Shown: one piece after another, positions 9,846-19,725 of the stretch
How the letters are laid out: each line of letters begins with the position of its first letter
How positions within the stretch are numbered: position 1 is the stretch's first letter
Origin: Thermococcus thioreducens
GTDB lineage: Archaea; Methanobacteriota_B; Thermococci; Thermococcales; Thermococcaceae
DNA: 64,000 nt
Direction of reading: 5' to 3'
Assembly (NCBI RefSeq): GCF_002214545.1
Contig: NZ_CP015105.1
Location: forward strand, 558,001-622,000
Translations under genes and position numbers: made by a program
The notes under the pieces: generated by a model
What the model was told of the DNA's origin: nothing
What the model saw: the letters and a program-made list of their open reading frames with translations, nothing else
Databases searched by the model: none

Positions 9846-10895
9846 GTGAGGGGGTTAAAAATCTTTAGCCTCGGCTTCTTTTCTTATCTTACCCTTTCAC
9901 TGTACGCCAACTATTTTGACGAAGGCTTACGCAACACAATATATTCACGAGGACTGGAGCCCTCAGTGCTCCTTCTGGGAACTGTCTATGCCCTGGCGTT
10001 CTTTGCGGTTTTCTCTTTGGGCTATGTCCTCAACCTGAGACTCCCATCCTCACTGCTGGCTGTTCTATTTCTGCTACTCTCTTTCCAGAATTTTCCCGTT
10101 TTTTCCCTCCTGGCTGTTTTGGTTCTTATAGTGTACCGGCTGGGAATCAATCCTTTCAGGCTGTTCCCCCAAAGCGCTCTCCTAGTGGCACTTTTGATAC
10201 CCTCTGCTCTATACATCGTCGTGGGTGTGCCACTTCTTGAGAATTCCCTCAGGTATGAACTCGTGGGTTCTCTAGTTCTAGCGGCGGTTCTGGCGGTTGT
10301 TGGAATGGCTTATTCCACGCTTTCTCTTCGCTGGAAAACTTTCCTAGTGGGGGTGTATACCGTGCTGTTCTTCCTCGGCACATTCCGCTCCCTGGTTCTT
10401 CTGGTATATCTGGCTTATTTCCTGGGTACATACTTTGATTATCCTCAGTTTCGAAAATGGCTCCTCGGTCTCAGTCTCATTCCTGCCCTCATCATAGTGG
10501 GTATGAGCGGTGGGATTGAGGCAGTTCTAGTGAGGATAGGCTTCACGTTCCTGGTTTTCCACAACCTCGTTCGTCTTTCCCTTCCATGGGGTTTCTTCCA
10601 TGGTGCTCTCCTCTTCAGTAGCAACCCCCGGGGCATGGTCGCTTCACTGTTCGGTGCCTCCACGAACTATACCTATTTCTTCTTTGGCCAGCCGGTGGCT
10701 GATTTTGGAATTCTGGGCGTGATAGAGGCTTTTTTGCTTGGCACGTTCCTTGGAAACAGTGAGGGGAACAGAGGGAGCTTTGTGGTGGTCTTGTCTCTTA
10801 TGATATACTCGCTAGACCCCGGAGTGGATGCGTTCATAATGTTATTTATTGTGGCCACTTTGCTTTTCTCGGTTTCTGAGGGCAACATAACATGA
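9846..10895 (+). CDS. Polytopic membrane protein, polysaccharide polymerase-like
   Basis: A 349-residue, very hydrophobic protein with about ten predicted helices and few charged loops, divergent from the STT3-like gene (55 bp shared promoter region). The late segment HGALLFSSNPRGMVASLFGA followed by TNYTYFFFGQPVADFGILG resembles the large loop and terminal helices of O-antigen polymerase (Wzy-like) proteins. With the two GT-C genes beside it, a role in building a surface glycan or N-glycan precursor is plausible but inferred. Start GTG 9846 follows GGTGG; no better ATG exists upstream. Confidence 0.55.
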   Translation: MRGLKIFSLGFFSYLTLSLYANYFDEGLRNTIYSRGLEPSVLLLGTVYALAFFAVFSLGYVLNLRLPSSLLAVLFLLLSFQNFPVFSLLAVLVLIVYRLGINPFRLFPQSALLVALLIPSALYIVVGVPLLENSLRYELVGSLVLAAVLAVVGMAYSTLSLRWKTFLVGVYTVLFFLGTFRSLVLLVYLAYFLGTYFDYPQFRKWLLGLSLIPALIIVGMSGGIEAVLVRIGFTFLVFHNLVRLSLPWGFFHGALLFSSNPRGMVASLFGASTNYTYFFFGQPVADFGILGVIEAFLLGTFLGNSEGNRGSFVVVLSLMIYSLDPGVDAFIMLFIVATLLFSVSEGNIT

Positions 10896-10913
10896 AGCGC
10901 GGTCACCAATGTC

Positions 10914-10931
10914 CTTGAATAATCATTCAAG
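10914..10931. repeat. Perfect inverted repeat between membrane gene and protease promoter
   Basis: CTTGAAT-AATC-ATTCAAG is a perfect 7 bp palindrome with a 4 bp centre, 18 bp after the stop of the upstream gene and about 50 bp before the protease TATA box. It could be an operator or an RNA hairpin at the 3' end of the upstream mRNA. No T-run follows, so an intrinsic terminator is less likely. Confidence 0.55.
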
Positions 10932-10976
10932 TTGTAACATGGCAGTTAAGGTGGATTATACAACCGTGTGGTGCGA

Positions 10977-11037
10977 AACGTTTATATCGGTGCTCTATCC
11001 ACAATATAGGTGAACATTACAACCCGGAGGTGTCAGG
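10977..11037 (+). promoter_or_regulatory. Promoter and leader of the subtilisin gene
   Basis: AAACGTTTATATCGG (about 10977-10991) is a strong BRE/TATA element, placing transcription start near 11012. The short leader ends with CCGGAGGTG seven bases before the ATG, a near-perfect Shine-Dalgarno. This is among the better promoter/RBS combinations in the window, as expected for an abundant exported protease. Confidence 0.7.
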
Positions 11038-14000
11038 ATGAATCGGAAGGCCTTGAGTCTTTTGATTGTGGCGGTGCTCGTACTATCGGCAGCTTCAGTA
11101 GCGTTTTCAGCAACACCTGTCTTTGCCGCCCCCTCTAACCCTGCCAAAGTAGAAACCACAAACAATGCTCATCCTGAGCAGTTCATCAGCGGTGAGATTC
11201 TCCAAAAGGAAATACAGAATATCCTGAAGACCAGTGACAAAACCGTACGACTGATAGTCGCACCGGATAGAGACCACAAGATGGAGGTATATAATGCCCT
11301 TAAAAAGCTTGGAAAGATCGATCCAATAAGCAAACCCGAGTATCAGTTCATAGTCGTGGAGATGCCCGTTTCCAGGGTGGAGGAGCTCCAGAACATTCCT
11401 GGTATCCTGCATGTGTGGAAGGACAGGACTGTCAAGCTCCAGGAACCTGTGGCTCCCGAGGATGGGACTGCTCCCAGCGCTCCTGCAAGGGACTCCCTCT
11501 CCCTCCCAGAAATGTTCATGAGCGTTTTCACCATAGACGCGTACAACGTCTGGACTGACTACGGTGTCTACGGAGACAACGTTACAGTTGCCGTTCTTGA
11601 TACGGGTGTGGATGTGGGACACCCGTTCCTCCAGACGACCCTCGATGGAAGGAAGAAGATTATTGACATCTATGACGCGAGCGACGAGGGTATGGCCCAG
11701 ATATACTACAACACTACCACTCCCGTCGGAGGAACTATCACCGTCAACAAGAACGTCACTGTCTTCTGGGGAGTCTACGCTAACTATTACGGTCACCCTG
11801 CATACACCAACTACACCATGGGCACCTATTATGTCGGCAACATAACTGGCGATACATACTACATCGGCCTCCTTCCCGAGAGGTACTTCGACCTCAACAA
11901 CTTCAGCGCGACCCCCTACGACCCGTACGGCCTTGGCCTCTTTGGAGACCTCAGTGATGTTTATCCGGTTCTCATAGTCAACCAGAGCGGTAACTTCACC
12001 GCTTACATAGACTTCAACCTCGACAACAACTTCACCAACGACCAGCCGATGAGAATTTATGACATCAGCGGGGACTACGTCACCGTTAACACAACTAAGG
12101 TCAACGTTGCCTTCATAGAGTTCGAGCCCAGTGAGGGCTACGCCTACTTCATGTGGGACGCCCACGGACACGGCACCCACGTCAGCGGTACCGTTGCGGG
12201 CGTTGGTCTGCCCACTGACCCTGTGTTTTACGGCGTCTACGGCGTTGCTCCCAACGCCCAGCTCATCGAGGTTAAAGTTCTTCCGGGAGAGCTCGGCTTT
12301 GGAAGAACCAGCTGGATAATCAGCGGGATGATATACGCGACCCTTATGGGTGCCGACGTCATCAGCATGTCCCTCGGCGGTGGTGGCGAGATAAACGACG
12401 GACTTGAGACCCCGGAGATATTTTACGTCAACCTGCTCACCGACATTTACGGGGTTACGTTTGCCATTGCCGCTGGAAACGAGGGGCCGACAACCAACAG
12501 CGTTCACGCCCCCGGTGACAGCGACCTGGCCATAACGGTCGGCAACTACTGGGAGAGCGAGAGGTGGGAGCTTCTCTACGGCCTGCCGGGGGTTATGAAC
12601 GGTCCGGCCATGAGTTCCAGCAGGGGACCGAGGATGGACGGTCTCCTCGACCCGGACGTGATGGCCCCTGGAACTGCCATATTCTCAAGCCTTCCGATGT
12701 GGTACACGGTTCTCTACGGAAACCCGTACAGGTACTACGGATTCTGGAGCGGCACATCAATGGCCACCCCGCACGTCAGCGGTGCAGTTGCCCTCATGAT
12801 AAGCTATGCCAAGCAGCACAACATCACCTACAACCCGATAATGATCAAGCGCGCCCTTGAGCTCAGCGCCAAGCCCACGAACCAGACCATGATAGACCAG
12901 GGCTTTGGCCTCATACAGGTCGACAAGGCCATAGCCAAACTCGAAGAGCTCAGCCAGGAACCGACCAATTACCTCTTCGCGGGCACGACCTTCACCAGCT
13001 TCAAGAACCCGATTGAGCAGCCAGTAATACCAACTGCGACGTTGAGCTCAATATATTCTTGGGGAGTGGGCTACTTCCAGTACATGTTCGGCTATCCGTA
13101 CCTCTACAGAGGAGTCTACATAAGGGACGAGTATCCGGGCAGCGTCCCGATATACTTCTCGCCGATGACGTACGAGCCCGGATGGGGCCTCTGGTACGTC
13201 TTCGAGAACAAGACCTACAAGATAAGCACCAACGTTGACTGGATCATGCCGAACACTACCGAGGTCACCATACACGGCGCTAATGCCATGTACATAAGCG
13301 ACCTCATCGGACAGTTCTCCATCAACATCGACTACTCCAAGCTCCAGAAGAGCGGCACCTACGTGGGTCTGATTTACATCGACGACCCGGACACCAGCTA
13401 CATCGATGGTTATGTCGCAGTGACCGTTGACATACCCGCAAACAAGAACGGCGGGACCAGCGCCAAGATCACCGACACCGGCAAACCGGGTGAGGCCAAG
13501 CACTACTTCTTCGAGGTGCCGAGGGGCACAAAGGAACTCCGCGTTACCCTCCGCGTCCCGACGGATGCCAACGGCACCCCAATGGGCAGGGTCAAGCTCG
13601 TCATCGCGAGGCCAATGGGCGGTGTTGTCTACGACGGAGTGCCCGGATACTACTACGTCGGCCCAGGAGGACCGCTTGAGTACACGTGGGTGGTAGAGAA
13701 TCCGGTTGAGGGCGTCTGGGAGATAACGGCCTACGTCAGCGTCAGCTCCTACGCCAGGACCGGCTACGAGGATGCCCACTATGAGATCGAAGTGAGCGCT
13801 GCGTCCGTTTCAATAACACCTGAGATCATCAAGAAAGACGTCCCGTCTCCGGCAAACGTCAGCGTTGGGGCCAAGGTGGAGAACAACTACGGCGACTTCA
13901 ACGCCGTTGCTGTTGGATACGGCCTTGGAAGGCTTGACCAAGCATATGCAATGGTCAGGAACGTCAGCCAGGACGACTGGGATGTCATCGGGGCTTTCTA

Positions 14001-15312
14001 TGTTGACCCAACCACATACTTCATCAGGTTTGGAATTACCGAGCCCGAAGACCCAACTGCTGACCTTGACCTGTATGTGCTGTACTTCCCAACGCTGAAT
14101 GACCTCCTCAACTTCGCGAACTATACGGTCTACTACGACCAGATAGGCCCGACCAGCGATGAGGTCTTCGAAAAGTTCATGCCCGAGACGGGATACTACC
14201 TGATAATGGTCTACGGATACGACACAAGGAGCTACAACCCGATCCACTACACCTTCTACTACCAGGTGCTCGGCGACAACGGTGATGTGGCGGTCGACAG
14301 CACCCCGTTTGCATTTGGCACGGGTACCTCAGAATCCATCGGCGCTAAAGTGGACCTTTCGGCTCCAGGCACTTACCTCGGAGTGCTCGGACTCCTCAAC
14401 GCAGACACTGGGGAGACTATGACCTACGCGCCGATGCTGTTCCAGGTAGGCATGCCCGAGATGTACGTGGTAGTGTATCCGGAAGCCACCCTCGGAAAGC
14501 AGTCAGTGCTCAAGATAAGGCTCCTCGACCTTGCGACGATGGAGAGGATAAACACTCCGGCAAAGGTCGTCGTGAACGGCAGGGAGTACTACACGGACAA
14601 CGGTGAAGTCGAGGTGTACTTCACACCCCTCCACATGGAGCAGACGTTCAACATTCAGGTCTTCAGCGACTACTACCAGGACACCTCCAAGGAGGTGACG
14701 GTTAAGGTCAAGGAGCTTGCGGAGAACAAGGTTTACTCCGCCACCCAGGTATCACCCTACGTCGCGGTTGGACTCGGTACAGTCACGGGCTACCACGACA
14801 CGGGTACGAGCATAGACCTGACGGTTGAGGGTCCGAGCGGAACGACCGGTTACGTCCTCGTAACACTGCCGGTCGATACCCAGTACGTCGACGTTAAGGG
14901 CGACCATGTGATCAGCTACTACATCCTTGACGGTAAGAACGCGAAGTACGCCGTGCTGAAGGTCAAGTACGCCTCACCGGTAACTCTGACGATTGAATAC
15001 AAGACCTCCCGCTGGATCGTCAGCACCTGGAACTACGTCTGGTACATGCTCTACTGGAGGTACGACCAGAAGTTCGACCCGCTCTACCAGAAGGCGGTTG
15101 AGCTCGGCGTCGACAATGAGACCCTCCAGGAGGCCATGCACTACAAGCAGCTCGCCGACCAGTACTATGCTGAGGCCGAGAAGTACCTGACTCCGGGCAG
15201 GGACAACCTCGCAATAGCTGCACTGCCCAACATCCGCAAGGCCTACCTGAACATCCTCAAAGCATACACCATCCTTGAGAAGGCCGTCAAGGAGATTGAA
15301 GCCCAGGGCTGA
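11038..15312 (+). CDS. Pyrolysin/stetterlysin-type secreted subtilisin protease
   Basis: A 1424-residue S8A serine endopeptidase. A signal peptide (about 1-30, ending ATPVFAA) precedes an inhibitor-like propeptide (to about 150). The catalytic triad is Asp188 (AVLDTGVDVG), His378 (HGHGTHVSG) and Ser574 (SGTSMATPH), with oxyanion Asn481 (AAGNEGPT). A long insert lies between Asp and His, as in P. furiosus pyrolysin. The C-terminal 800 residues are beta-rich with many N-glycosylation sequons and end in a charged helical segment (about 1355-1424). It should act outside or attached to the cell, digesting proteins for peptide fermentation. There is no obvious membrane anchor. It is monocistronic with its own promoter. 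Confidence 0.96.
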   Translation: MNRKALSLLIVAVLVLSAASVAFSATPVFAAPSNPAKVETTNNAHPEQFISGEILQKEIQNILKTSDKTVRLIVAPDRDHKMEVYNALKKLGKIDPISKPEYQFIVVEMPVSRVEELQNIPGILHVWKDRTVKLQEPVAPEDGTAPSAPARDSLSLPEMFMSVFTIDAYNVWTDYGVYGDNVTVAVLDTGVDVGHPFLQTTLDGRKKIIDIYDASDEGMAQIYYNTTTPVGGTITVNKNVTVFWGVYANYYGHPAYTNYTMGTYYVGNITGDTYYIGLLPERYFDLNNFSATPYDPYGLGLFGDLSDVYPVLIVNQSGNFTAYIDFNLDNNFTNDQPMRIYDISGDYVTVNTTKVNVAFIEFEPSEGYAYFMWDAHGHGTHVSGTVAGVGLPTDPVFYGVYGVAPNAQLIEVKVLPGELGFGRTSWIISGMIYATLMGADVISMSLGGGGEINDGLETPEIFYVNLLTDIYGVTFAIAAGNEGPTTNSVHAPGDSDLAITVGNYWESERWELLYGLPGVMNGPAMSSSRGPRMDGLLDPDVMAPGTAIFSSLPMWYTVLYGNPYRYYGFWSGTSMATPHVSGAVALMISYAKQHNITYNPIMIKRALELSAKPTNQTMIDQGFGLIQVDKAIAKLEELSQEPTNYLFAGTTFTSFKNPIEQPVIPTATLSSIYSWGVGYFQYMFGYPYLYRGVYIRDEYPGSVPIYFSPMTYEPGWGLWYVFENKTYKISTNVDWIMPNTTEVTIHGANAMYISDLIGQFSINIDYSKLQKSGTYVGLIYIDDPDTSYIDGYVAVTVDIPANKNGGTSAKITDTGKPGEAKHYFFEVPRGTKELRVTLRVPTDANGTPMGRVKLVIARPMGGVVYDGVPGYYYVGPGGPLEYTWVVENPVEGVWEITAYVSVSSYARTGYEDAHYEIEVSAASVSITPEIIKKDVPSPANVSVGAKVENNYGDFNAVAVGYGLGRLDQAYAMVRNVSQDDWDVIGAFYVDPTTYFIRFGITEPEDPTADLDLYVLYFPTLNDLLNFANYTVYYDQIGPTSDEVFEKFMPETGYYLIMVYGYDTRSYNPIHYTFYYQVLGDNGDVAVDSTPFAFGTGTSESIGAKVDLSAPGTYLGVLGLLNADTGETMTYAPMLFQVGMPEMYVVVYPEATLGKQSVLKIRLLDLATMERINTPAKVVVNGREYYTDNGEVEVYFTPLHMEQTFNIQVFSDYYQDTSKEVTVKVKELAENKVYSATQVSPYVAVGLGTVTGYHDTGTSIDLTVEGPSGTTGYVLVTLPVDTQYVDVKGDHVISYYILDGKNAKYAVLKVKYASPVTLTIEYKTSRWIVSTWNYVWYMLYWRYDQKFDPLYQKAVELGVDNETLQEAMHYKQLADQYYAEAEKYLTPGRDNLAIAALPNIRKAYLNILKAYTILEKAVKEIEAQG

Positions 15313-15385
15313 TGCCCTTCTCCCTTCTTCTCCATTTACCCAACCCTTTTAAACCCTCAGGCGTTTTTCCCTCCGGTGTCGCTCA

Positions 15386-15685
15386 ATGATATACGTCAAA
15401 GTCTACAGAGTTCAGGGGGAAGTTCTCCTAGCGGCCTGCGATGAGGAGCTCCTCGGAAAAACTTTCAGGGAAGGCGAGCTGAAGCTCGAAGTGAAGGAGC
15501 GCTTTTACAGGGGAGAACTGGTTGACGAGGATGCCCTGGGGGCCATGCTGGAAGAGGCGACCATCGCCAACCTCACTGGCGAGCGATGCGTCAGAAAAGC
15601 GATAGAACTGGGCTACATTGACGAGACGAGGGTGCTCAGGATTCAGGGTGTTCCCCACGCCCAGATGGCGAAGCTCTTTCTCTGA
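15386..15685 (+). CDS. DUF424 family protein
   Basis: A 99-residue archaeal protein that fits DUF424: MIYVKVYR at the start, then LLGKTFREGELKLEV and EEATIANLTGERCVRKAIELGYI. The molecular function is not established. It often lies near translation genes in archaea and here it precedes NMD3 by 46 bp. The promoter is likely CAACCCTTTTAAACCC about 35 bp before the ATG. One conserved-looking Cys (in GERC) is present. Confidence 0.85.
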   Translation: MIYVKVYRVQGEVLLAACDEELLGKTFREGELKLEVKERFYRGELVDEDALGAMLEEATIANLTGERCVRKAIELGYIDETRVLRIQGVPHAQMAKLFL

Positions 15686-15731
15686 GATTAGGTTTTTAAA
15701 CTCCCTTCCTCACTCCCTTCCGGTGAGAGGA

Positions 15732-16898
15732 ATGAGCGAGAGGTTCTGTTACCGGTGTGGGATAAGCGAGAGTGAGGGGGGCCCGCTCATAGAGGGGCTC
15801 TGTCAGGTCTGCTTCAGGAAGGAAAATCCCGTTCTGCTGATCGATGGCGAGATAAACACGGAGCTGTGTCAGAACTGCGGGAGCTATAAGAAGAGGGGCG
15901 TCTGGGTCGATCCCCATACTTATGAGCTTGATGAGCTGGTATTTGAAGTCGCTGAAAATGCGCTCCTTGAGGTGATAGGAGACTCTCTCGATGAACGGGT
16001 GAGGGAGTTTGGGATAATTTCCCCCGAAGAGCTTGAGGAGATTGAGGAACTCTCCGCTGGGAGAGCCGTCATAGCTTTCCAGCCCGTTGACTGGCACATC
16101 GAATACTTTCCGGCGATAATAACGTACGAGATCCGCGTTAAGGCCAGACTGCACGAGCTCCAGTACGAGCTTCACGACGAGGTAAAATACGTCACCGTCT
16201 ACGTCCGCCAGACCGTCTGTCCTCGCTGTTCTAGGTTCCTTGGTGGTTATTTCGAGGCAATACTTCAGGTTCGTGCCGAAGACAGGCCGCTGACGGAGGA
16301 GGAGCGGAAGGTTATAGGGAAGCTCGTCGAGGAGAAGGTGGACGAGATAATGAGGAAAGACAGAATGGGGTTCATCCAGGACACCATCGAAAAGGAGGAG
16401 GGGCTTGATTTCTACATGGGCTCGACTTCTTCGGCAAGAAAGCTCGCCCAGGCGATAAAGGAGAAATTTGGGGGAACGATAAGTGAGGCCTACGAACTCG
16501 TCGGCCTTGACAGGCAGACCAGCAGGGAGGTCTACCGCACCAGCGTGAGCATCAGGATTCCAAAGTTTCAGAAGGGGGACATAGTGGCTGATAAGCGCGG
16601 CAACGTCTACGAAGTCGAACGCGTGGACGGGAAGGGTCTCTCCCTCAGGAACCTCTCCACCCGTGAGAGCGAACACCGTGACTGGAAGACGGTGAAGCGG
16701 GAGGGCATAGATACCGTGGAGAGCGAGAAGAGCGAGGCCATGGTCACGAGTATAACTCCGACCGAGATTCAGCTCATGGACATGAAGACCTACGAGACGT
16801 ACGAGCTGGAGAAGCCGGACATGGATCTAAGGGAGGGGGAGATATACCGCATTGTGGAGGTCAGGGGCAGGAAGTACCTCCTGGACAGGAAGGAATGA
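15732..16898 (+). CDS. NMD3-related ribosome biogenesis protein
   Basis: 388 residues from ATG 15732, which follows GGTGAGAGG; a longer frame upstream overlaps DUF424 and has no RBS. The N-terminus carries zinc-finger pairs (C6-x2-C9, C24-x2-C27, then LCQNC and later CPRC), followed by the NMD3 domain and a C-terminal beta-rich region with KGDIVADKRGNVYEVERVDG. In eukaryotes NMD3 escorts the 60S subunit; archaeal homologues are thought to act in large-subunit maturation or quality control. Probably co-transcribed with DUF424. Confidence 0.88.
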   Translation: MSERFCYRCGISESEGGPLIEGLCQVCFRKENPVLLIDGEINTELCQNCGSYKKRGVWVDPHTYELDELVFEVAENALLEVIGDSLDERVREFGIISPEELEEIEELSAGRAVIAFQPVDWHIEYFPAIITYEIRVKARLHELQYELHDEVKYVTVYVRQTVCPRCSRFLGGYFEAILQVRAEDRPLTEEERKVIGKLVEEKVDEIMRKDRMGFIQDTIEKEEGLDFYMGSTSSARKLAQAIKEKFGGTISEAYELVGLDRQTSREVYRTSVSIRIPKFQKGDIVADKRGNVYEVERVDGKGLSLRNLSTRESEHRDWKTVKREGIDTVESEKSEAMVTSITPTEIQLMDMKTYETYELEKPDMDLREGEIYRIVEVRGRKYLLDRKE

Positions 16899-16913
16899 CC
16901 CGTTTCTGCACAT

Positions 16914-16940
16914 CAACCTTTTTAACCTTTGGTTTTGAAC
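16914..16940 (+). promoter_or_regulatory. nsr promoter with perfect SurR site in a repressing position
   Basis: CAACCTTTTTAACC (16914-16926) is the TATA region. Immediately after it AAC-CTTTG-GTT-TTG-AAC (16924-16940) is, read on the other strand, a perfect copy of the extended SurR motif GTT-N3-AAC-N5-GTT. It lies between TATA and the expected start, where SurR binding would block transcription. SurR of P. furiosus is known to repress NSR when sulfur is absent, which fits. Confidence 0.85.
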
Positions 16941-16958
16941 CCTTCTCGGTGATGGAGA

Positions 16959-18284
16959 ATGAGAAAAACGATAGTTATCATAGGCGGTGGAGCGGCCGGA
17001 ATGAGTGCCGCGTCCCGCGTCAAGAGGCTCAAACCTGAGTGGGACGTAAAGGTCTTCGAGGCAACGGAATGGGTCAGCCACGCTCCCTGCGGTGTGCCCT
17101 ACGTGGTCGAGGGCATCTCGCCAAAGGAGAAGCTCATGCACTATCCTCCGGAGGTCTTCATCAAGAAGCGCGGCATAGACCTCCACATGAAGGCGGAGGT
17201 CGTAGAGGTGGAACAGGGAAGCGTCCGCGTCAGGGAGGAGGATGGGGAGCACACCTACGAGTGGGACTACCTAGTCTTCGCCAACGGTGCCTCTCCGAGC
17301 CTTCCAGAGATTGAGGGCTTTGGTCTGGAGGGTGTTTTTACGGCGGATTTGCCCCCGGATGCCGTTGCCATAACCGGGTACATGGAGAAGCACGACGTTA
17401 GGGACGTTGTTGTCATAGGCACAGGGTACATCGCCCTTGAAATGGCGGAGGCCTTCGTTGCGAGGGGCAAGAACGTTACCCTCATCGGCAGGAGTGAGAG
17501 GGTTCTGAGGAAAACCTTCGACAGGGAGATTACCGATATCGTAGAGGCGAAGCTGAAGGAGAACCTCAATCTCCGGCTGAATGAGAGCACCCTGCGCTTT
17601 GAGGGCAATGGAAAAGTCGAGAGAGTTATCACCGACGCCGGCGAATACAAAGCAGACATGGTTATTGTGGCGACGGGCATAAAGCCGAACACCGAGCTGG
17701 CCAGAGAGCTGGGCGTGAGGATAGGTGAAACCGGGGCTATATGGACGAACGAGAGGATGGAGACTAGCGTTGAAAATGTCTACGCTGCCGGTGACGTTGC
17801 CGAGACAAAGCATCTCATCACCGGCAGGCGCGTCTGGATGCCCCTCGCACCGGCCGGCAACAAGATGGGCTACGTCGCCGGAAGCAACATAGCAGGAAAG
17901 GATATCCACTTCCCGGGAGTGCTTGGAACGAGCATAACCAAGTTCCTTGACCTGGAGATTGGGAAGACCGGCCTAACTGAGGCCGAGGCTCTCAAAGAAG
18001 GCTACGACGTCAGAACCGCGTTCATAAAGGCCAGGACAAAGCCCCACTACTATCCGGGCGGAAGGGAGATATGGCTCAAGGGCGTCGTCGACAACGAGAC
18101 CGGCAGACTCCTCGGTGTCCAGGCGGTCGGTGCCGAGATACTGCCGAGAATAGACAGCGCCGCCGCCATGCTGACGGCGGGCTTCACAACGAAGGACGTT
18201 TTCTTCACCGACCTGGCATACGCACCGCCCTTCGCTCCGGTGTGGGATCCGCTTATCGTCCTCGCCAGGGTTCTCAAGTTCTGA
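16959..18284 (+). CDS. nsr: CoA-dependent NAD(P)H sulfur oxidoreductase / CoA-disulfide reductase
   Basis: A 441-residue flavoprotein of the pyridine nucleotide-disulfide oxidoreductase family. FAD binding is seen at [14 protein letters not shown] (7-20), the NAD(P)H fold at [17 protein letters not shown] (about 150), and the single redox Cys44 in SHAPCGVPY, the class signature of CoADR/NSR enzymes. It reduces elemental sulfur or polysulfide to H2S with NAD(P)H and CoA in the cytoplasm, and is induced by sulfur in Thermococcales. The ATG at 16959 lies 18 bp after a SurR site. It converges with an MFS gene only 7 bp away. Confidence 0.93.
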   Translation: MRKTIVIIGGGAAGMSAASRVKRLKPEWDVKVFEATEWVSHAPCGVPYVVEGISPKEKLMHYPPEVFIKKRGIDLHMKAEVVEVEQGSVRVREEDGEHTYEWDYLVFANGASPSLPEIEGFGLEGVFTADLPPDAVAITGYMEKHDVRDVVVIGTGYIALEMAEAFVARGKNVTLIGRSERVLRKTFDREITDIVEAKLKENLNLRLNESTLRFEGNGKVERVITDAGEYKADMVIVATGIKPNTELARELGVRIGETGAIWTNERMETSVENVYAAGDVAETKHLITGRRVWMPLAPAGNKMGYVAGSNIAGKDIHFPGVLGTSITKFLDLEIGKTGLTEAEALKEGYDVRTAFIKARTKPHYYPGGREIWLKGVVDNETGRLLGVQAVGAEILPRIDSAAAMLTAGFTTKDVFFTDLAYAPPFAPVWDPLIVLARVLKF

Positions 18285-18291
18285 CCTTTCT

Positions 18292-19536
18292 TCATTTTCT
18301 CAGCAGGGCTATGCTCCCACCGAGCAGGGCAAGTCCGAGTCCAAACGTCGCCCCAAATCCGGCCGATGATATGAGCGCACCGCTTATTGCGCTCCCGGTT
18401 ATGTATCCAGCAGAGCTTATCACGTTGTACGTACCCATGGCACTGCCCTTCTCCTTTTCTCCGGCTTTTTCGCTCACTATGGCCGTTGAAGAGACGCTGA
18501 TGAATGTCCAGGAGTAGCCAGCGAGGGCATATGAAGCAAAGGCAAGGGGTAGCAGTGCCGGTGAAAGGAAGATGCCCACCATTACCGCAATAAACGCCCC
18601 TGCACGGAGCATGAGGCCTTTCCTCAGGGTGCCCTCCCTGTTCCTCCCCATGCCCGCACCCACGCGGGTGTAGTTAAGGGCCGCTATCGCCGAGTTGGCT
18701 ATCAGGGCCAGATAAATTATCTCACGGGAATAACCATTGTCCGAAAGGAGCACGGGCATCTGGGGGAAGTACAGTCCAGCGGCTATCCAGAACAGGAGGA
18801 AAGCCAGATAGAATCTCCCCAGGCCCTCCGGAAGGCTGAAGTTTGTGTGGAGTATAAAGGACGGCATGTATCTGGCCTTTTCAACAACGTAGTTTCCAAA
18901 CGCCCTGATGGATTTTCTGTTGATATAGATGGGCACCTCGCGTATCATGCGCTCCCCCATAACGATCGATGGGACTCCCATCAGACCAAAGGTCAGGAAC
19001 AGCTGGGGTATAGTCATAAACCTGGACAGCCCAAACCCCAGTACAAGGCCGAGGACCCATCCCCATCCGCTTACCTCGTTAAACTTTCCTATGCCGTAGT
19101 CCCAGCTGTGCTTTCTGACGCTTCTAAGAACCAAGGCTATGGGTACCGAAAGGGTCGATGCAAGAAAGAACGCGTAGGCCGTGTTTACCGCAATGAGCTG
19201 GGCGGGTGTTTTCGCCAGCGACATCAGGGTAAGGAATACCGGAACACTCGCAAAACCCAGCAGTATGAATGGCTTCCTCCTGAGGGTTCTGTCGCTCAGC
19301 CTGCCCCAGAATAAGGCGCCGAGCATAGAGGCCAAGCTCGCGAGGGCAAAGGCCAGACCAACGGTTGATGCATTACCTCCGAGTTCAAGGAGGTACAGAC
19401 TAACCAGGGCGGAGCTTCCGCCGGTGGCCACCTTGAAGGGCACGAAGGAGTAGAACCACCTGGGCATCTTCGGGATATAGCGGTAGCGGTTTGCTACTGA
19501 CGCGTTTCTCACCGCGACTGCTACCCTCTGACTCAT
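18292..19536 (-). CDS. MFS family transporter
   Basis: 414 residues from ATG 19536 (after AAGGTGAGAAA; a GTG three codons upstream is also open). It has twelve hydrophobic segments, with the MFS loop signature FWGRLSDRTLRRKPFILLG between helices 2 and 3 and a longer central loop near the middle. The substrate is unknown. The gene is convergent with nsr and shares a 189 bp intergenic region with the divergent ion-channel gene; CCTTTTTAAACCG near 19576 on the minus strand is a likely TATA box. Confidence 0.88.
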   Translation of the reverse strand: MSQRVAVAVRNASVANRYRYIPKMPRWFYSFVPFKVATGGSSALVSLYLLELGGNASTVGLAFALASLASMLGALFWGRLSDRTLRRKPFILLGFASVPVFLTLMSLAKTPAQLIAVNTAYAFFLASTLSVPIALVLRSVRKHSWDYGIGKFNEVSGWGWVLGLVLGFGLSRFMTIPQLFLTFGLMGVPSIVMGERMIREVPIYINRKSIRAFGNYVVEKARYMPSFILHTNFSLPEGLGRFYLAFLLFWIAAGLYFPQMPVLLSDNGYSREIIYLALIANSAIAALNYTRVGAGMGRNREGTLRKGLMLRAGAFIAVMVGIFLSPALLPLAFASYALAGYSWTFISVSSTAIVSEKAGEKEKGSAMGTYNVISSAGYITGSAISGALISSAGFGATFGLGLALLGGSIALLRK

Positions 19537-19725
19537 TTTTCTCACCTTGAGGCCTCGGGGAGGCGGGTTCGGTTTAAAAAGGTTCCCGATTCAAAAGCGG
19601 CTTTAATGTATTTATGTGTTCATTCGACTTGTTCGGGGAGCTTTTCCCTGCCGGCGGAGACGTTGGTGGAATCCGCAAAGTAGAAAACCTTAATTATTCG
19701 GGAAACGAGTTTACCCGGGAGAGCC

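Noticed and set aside
11107-12507. 466-codon open frame on the minus strand inside the protease gene
   Set aside because: Antisense to a convincing S8 protease, with no RBS, promoter or recognisable domain. Long antisense frames are common here because of G/C-rich third positions.
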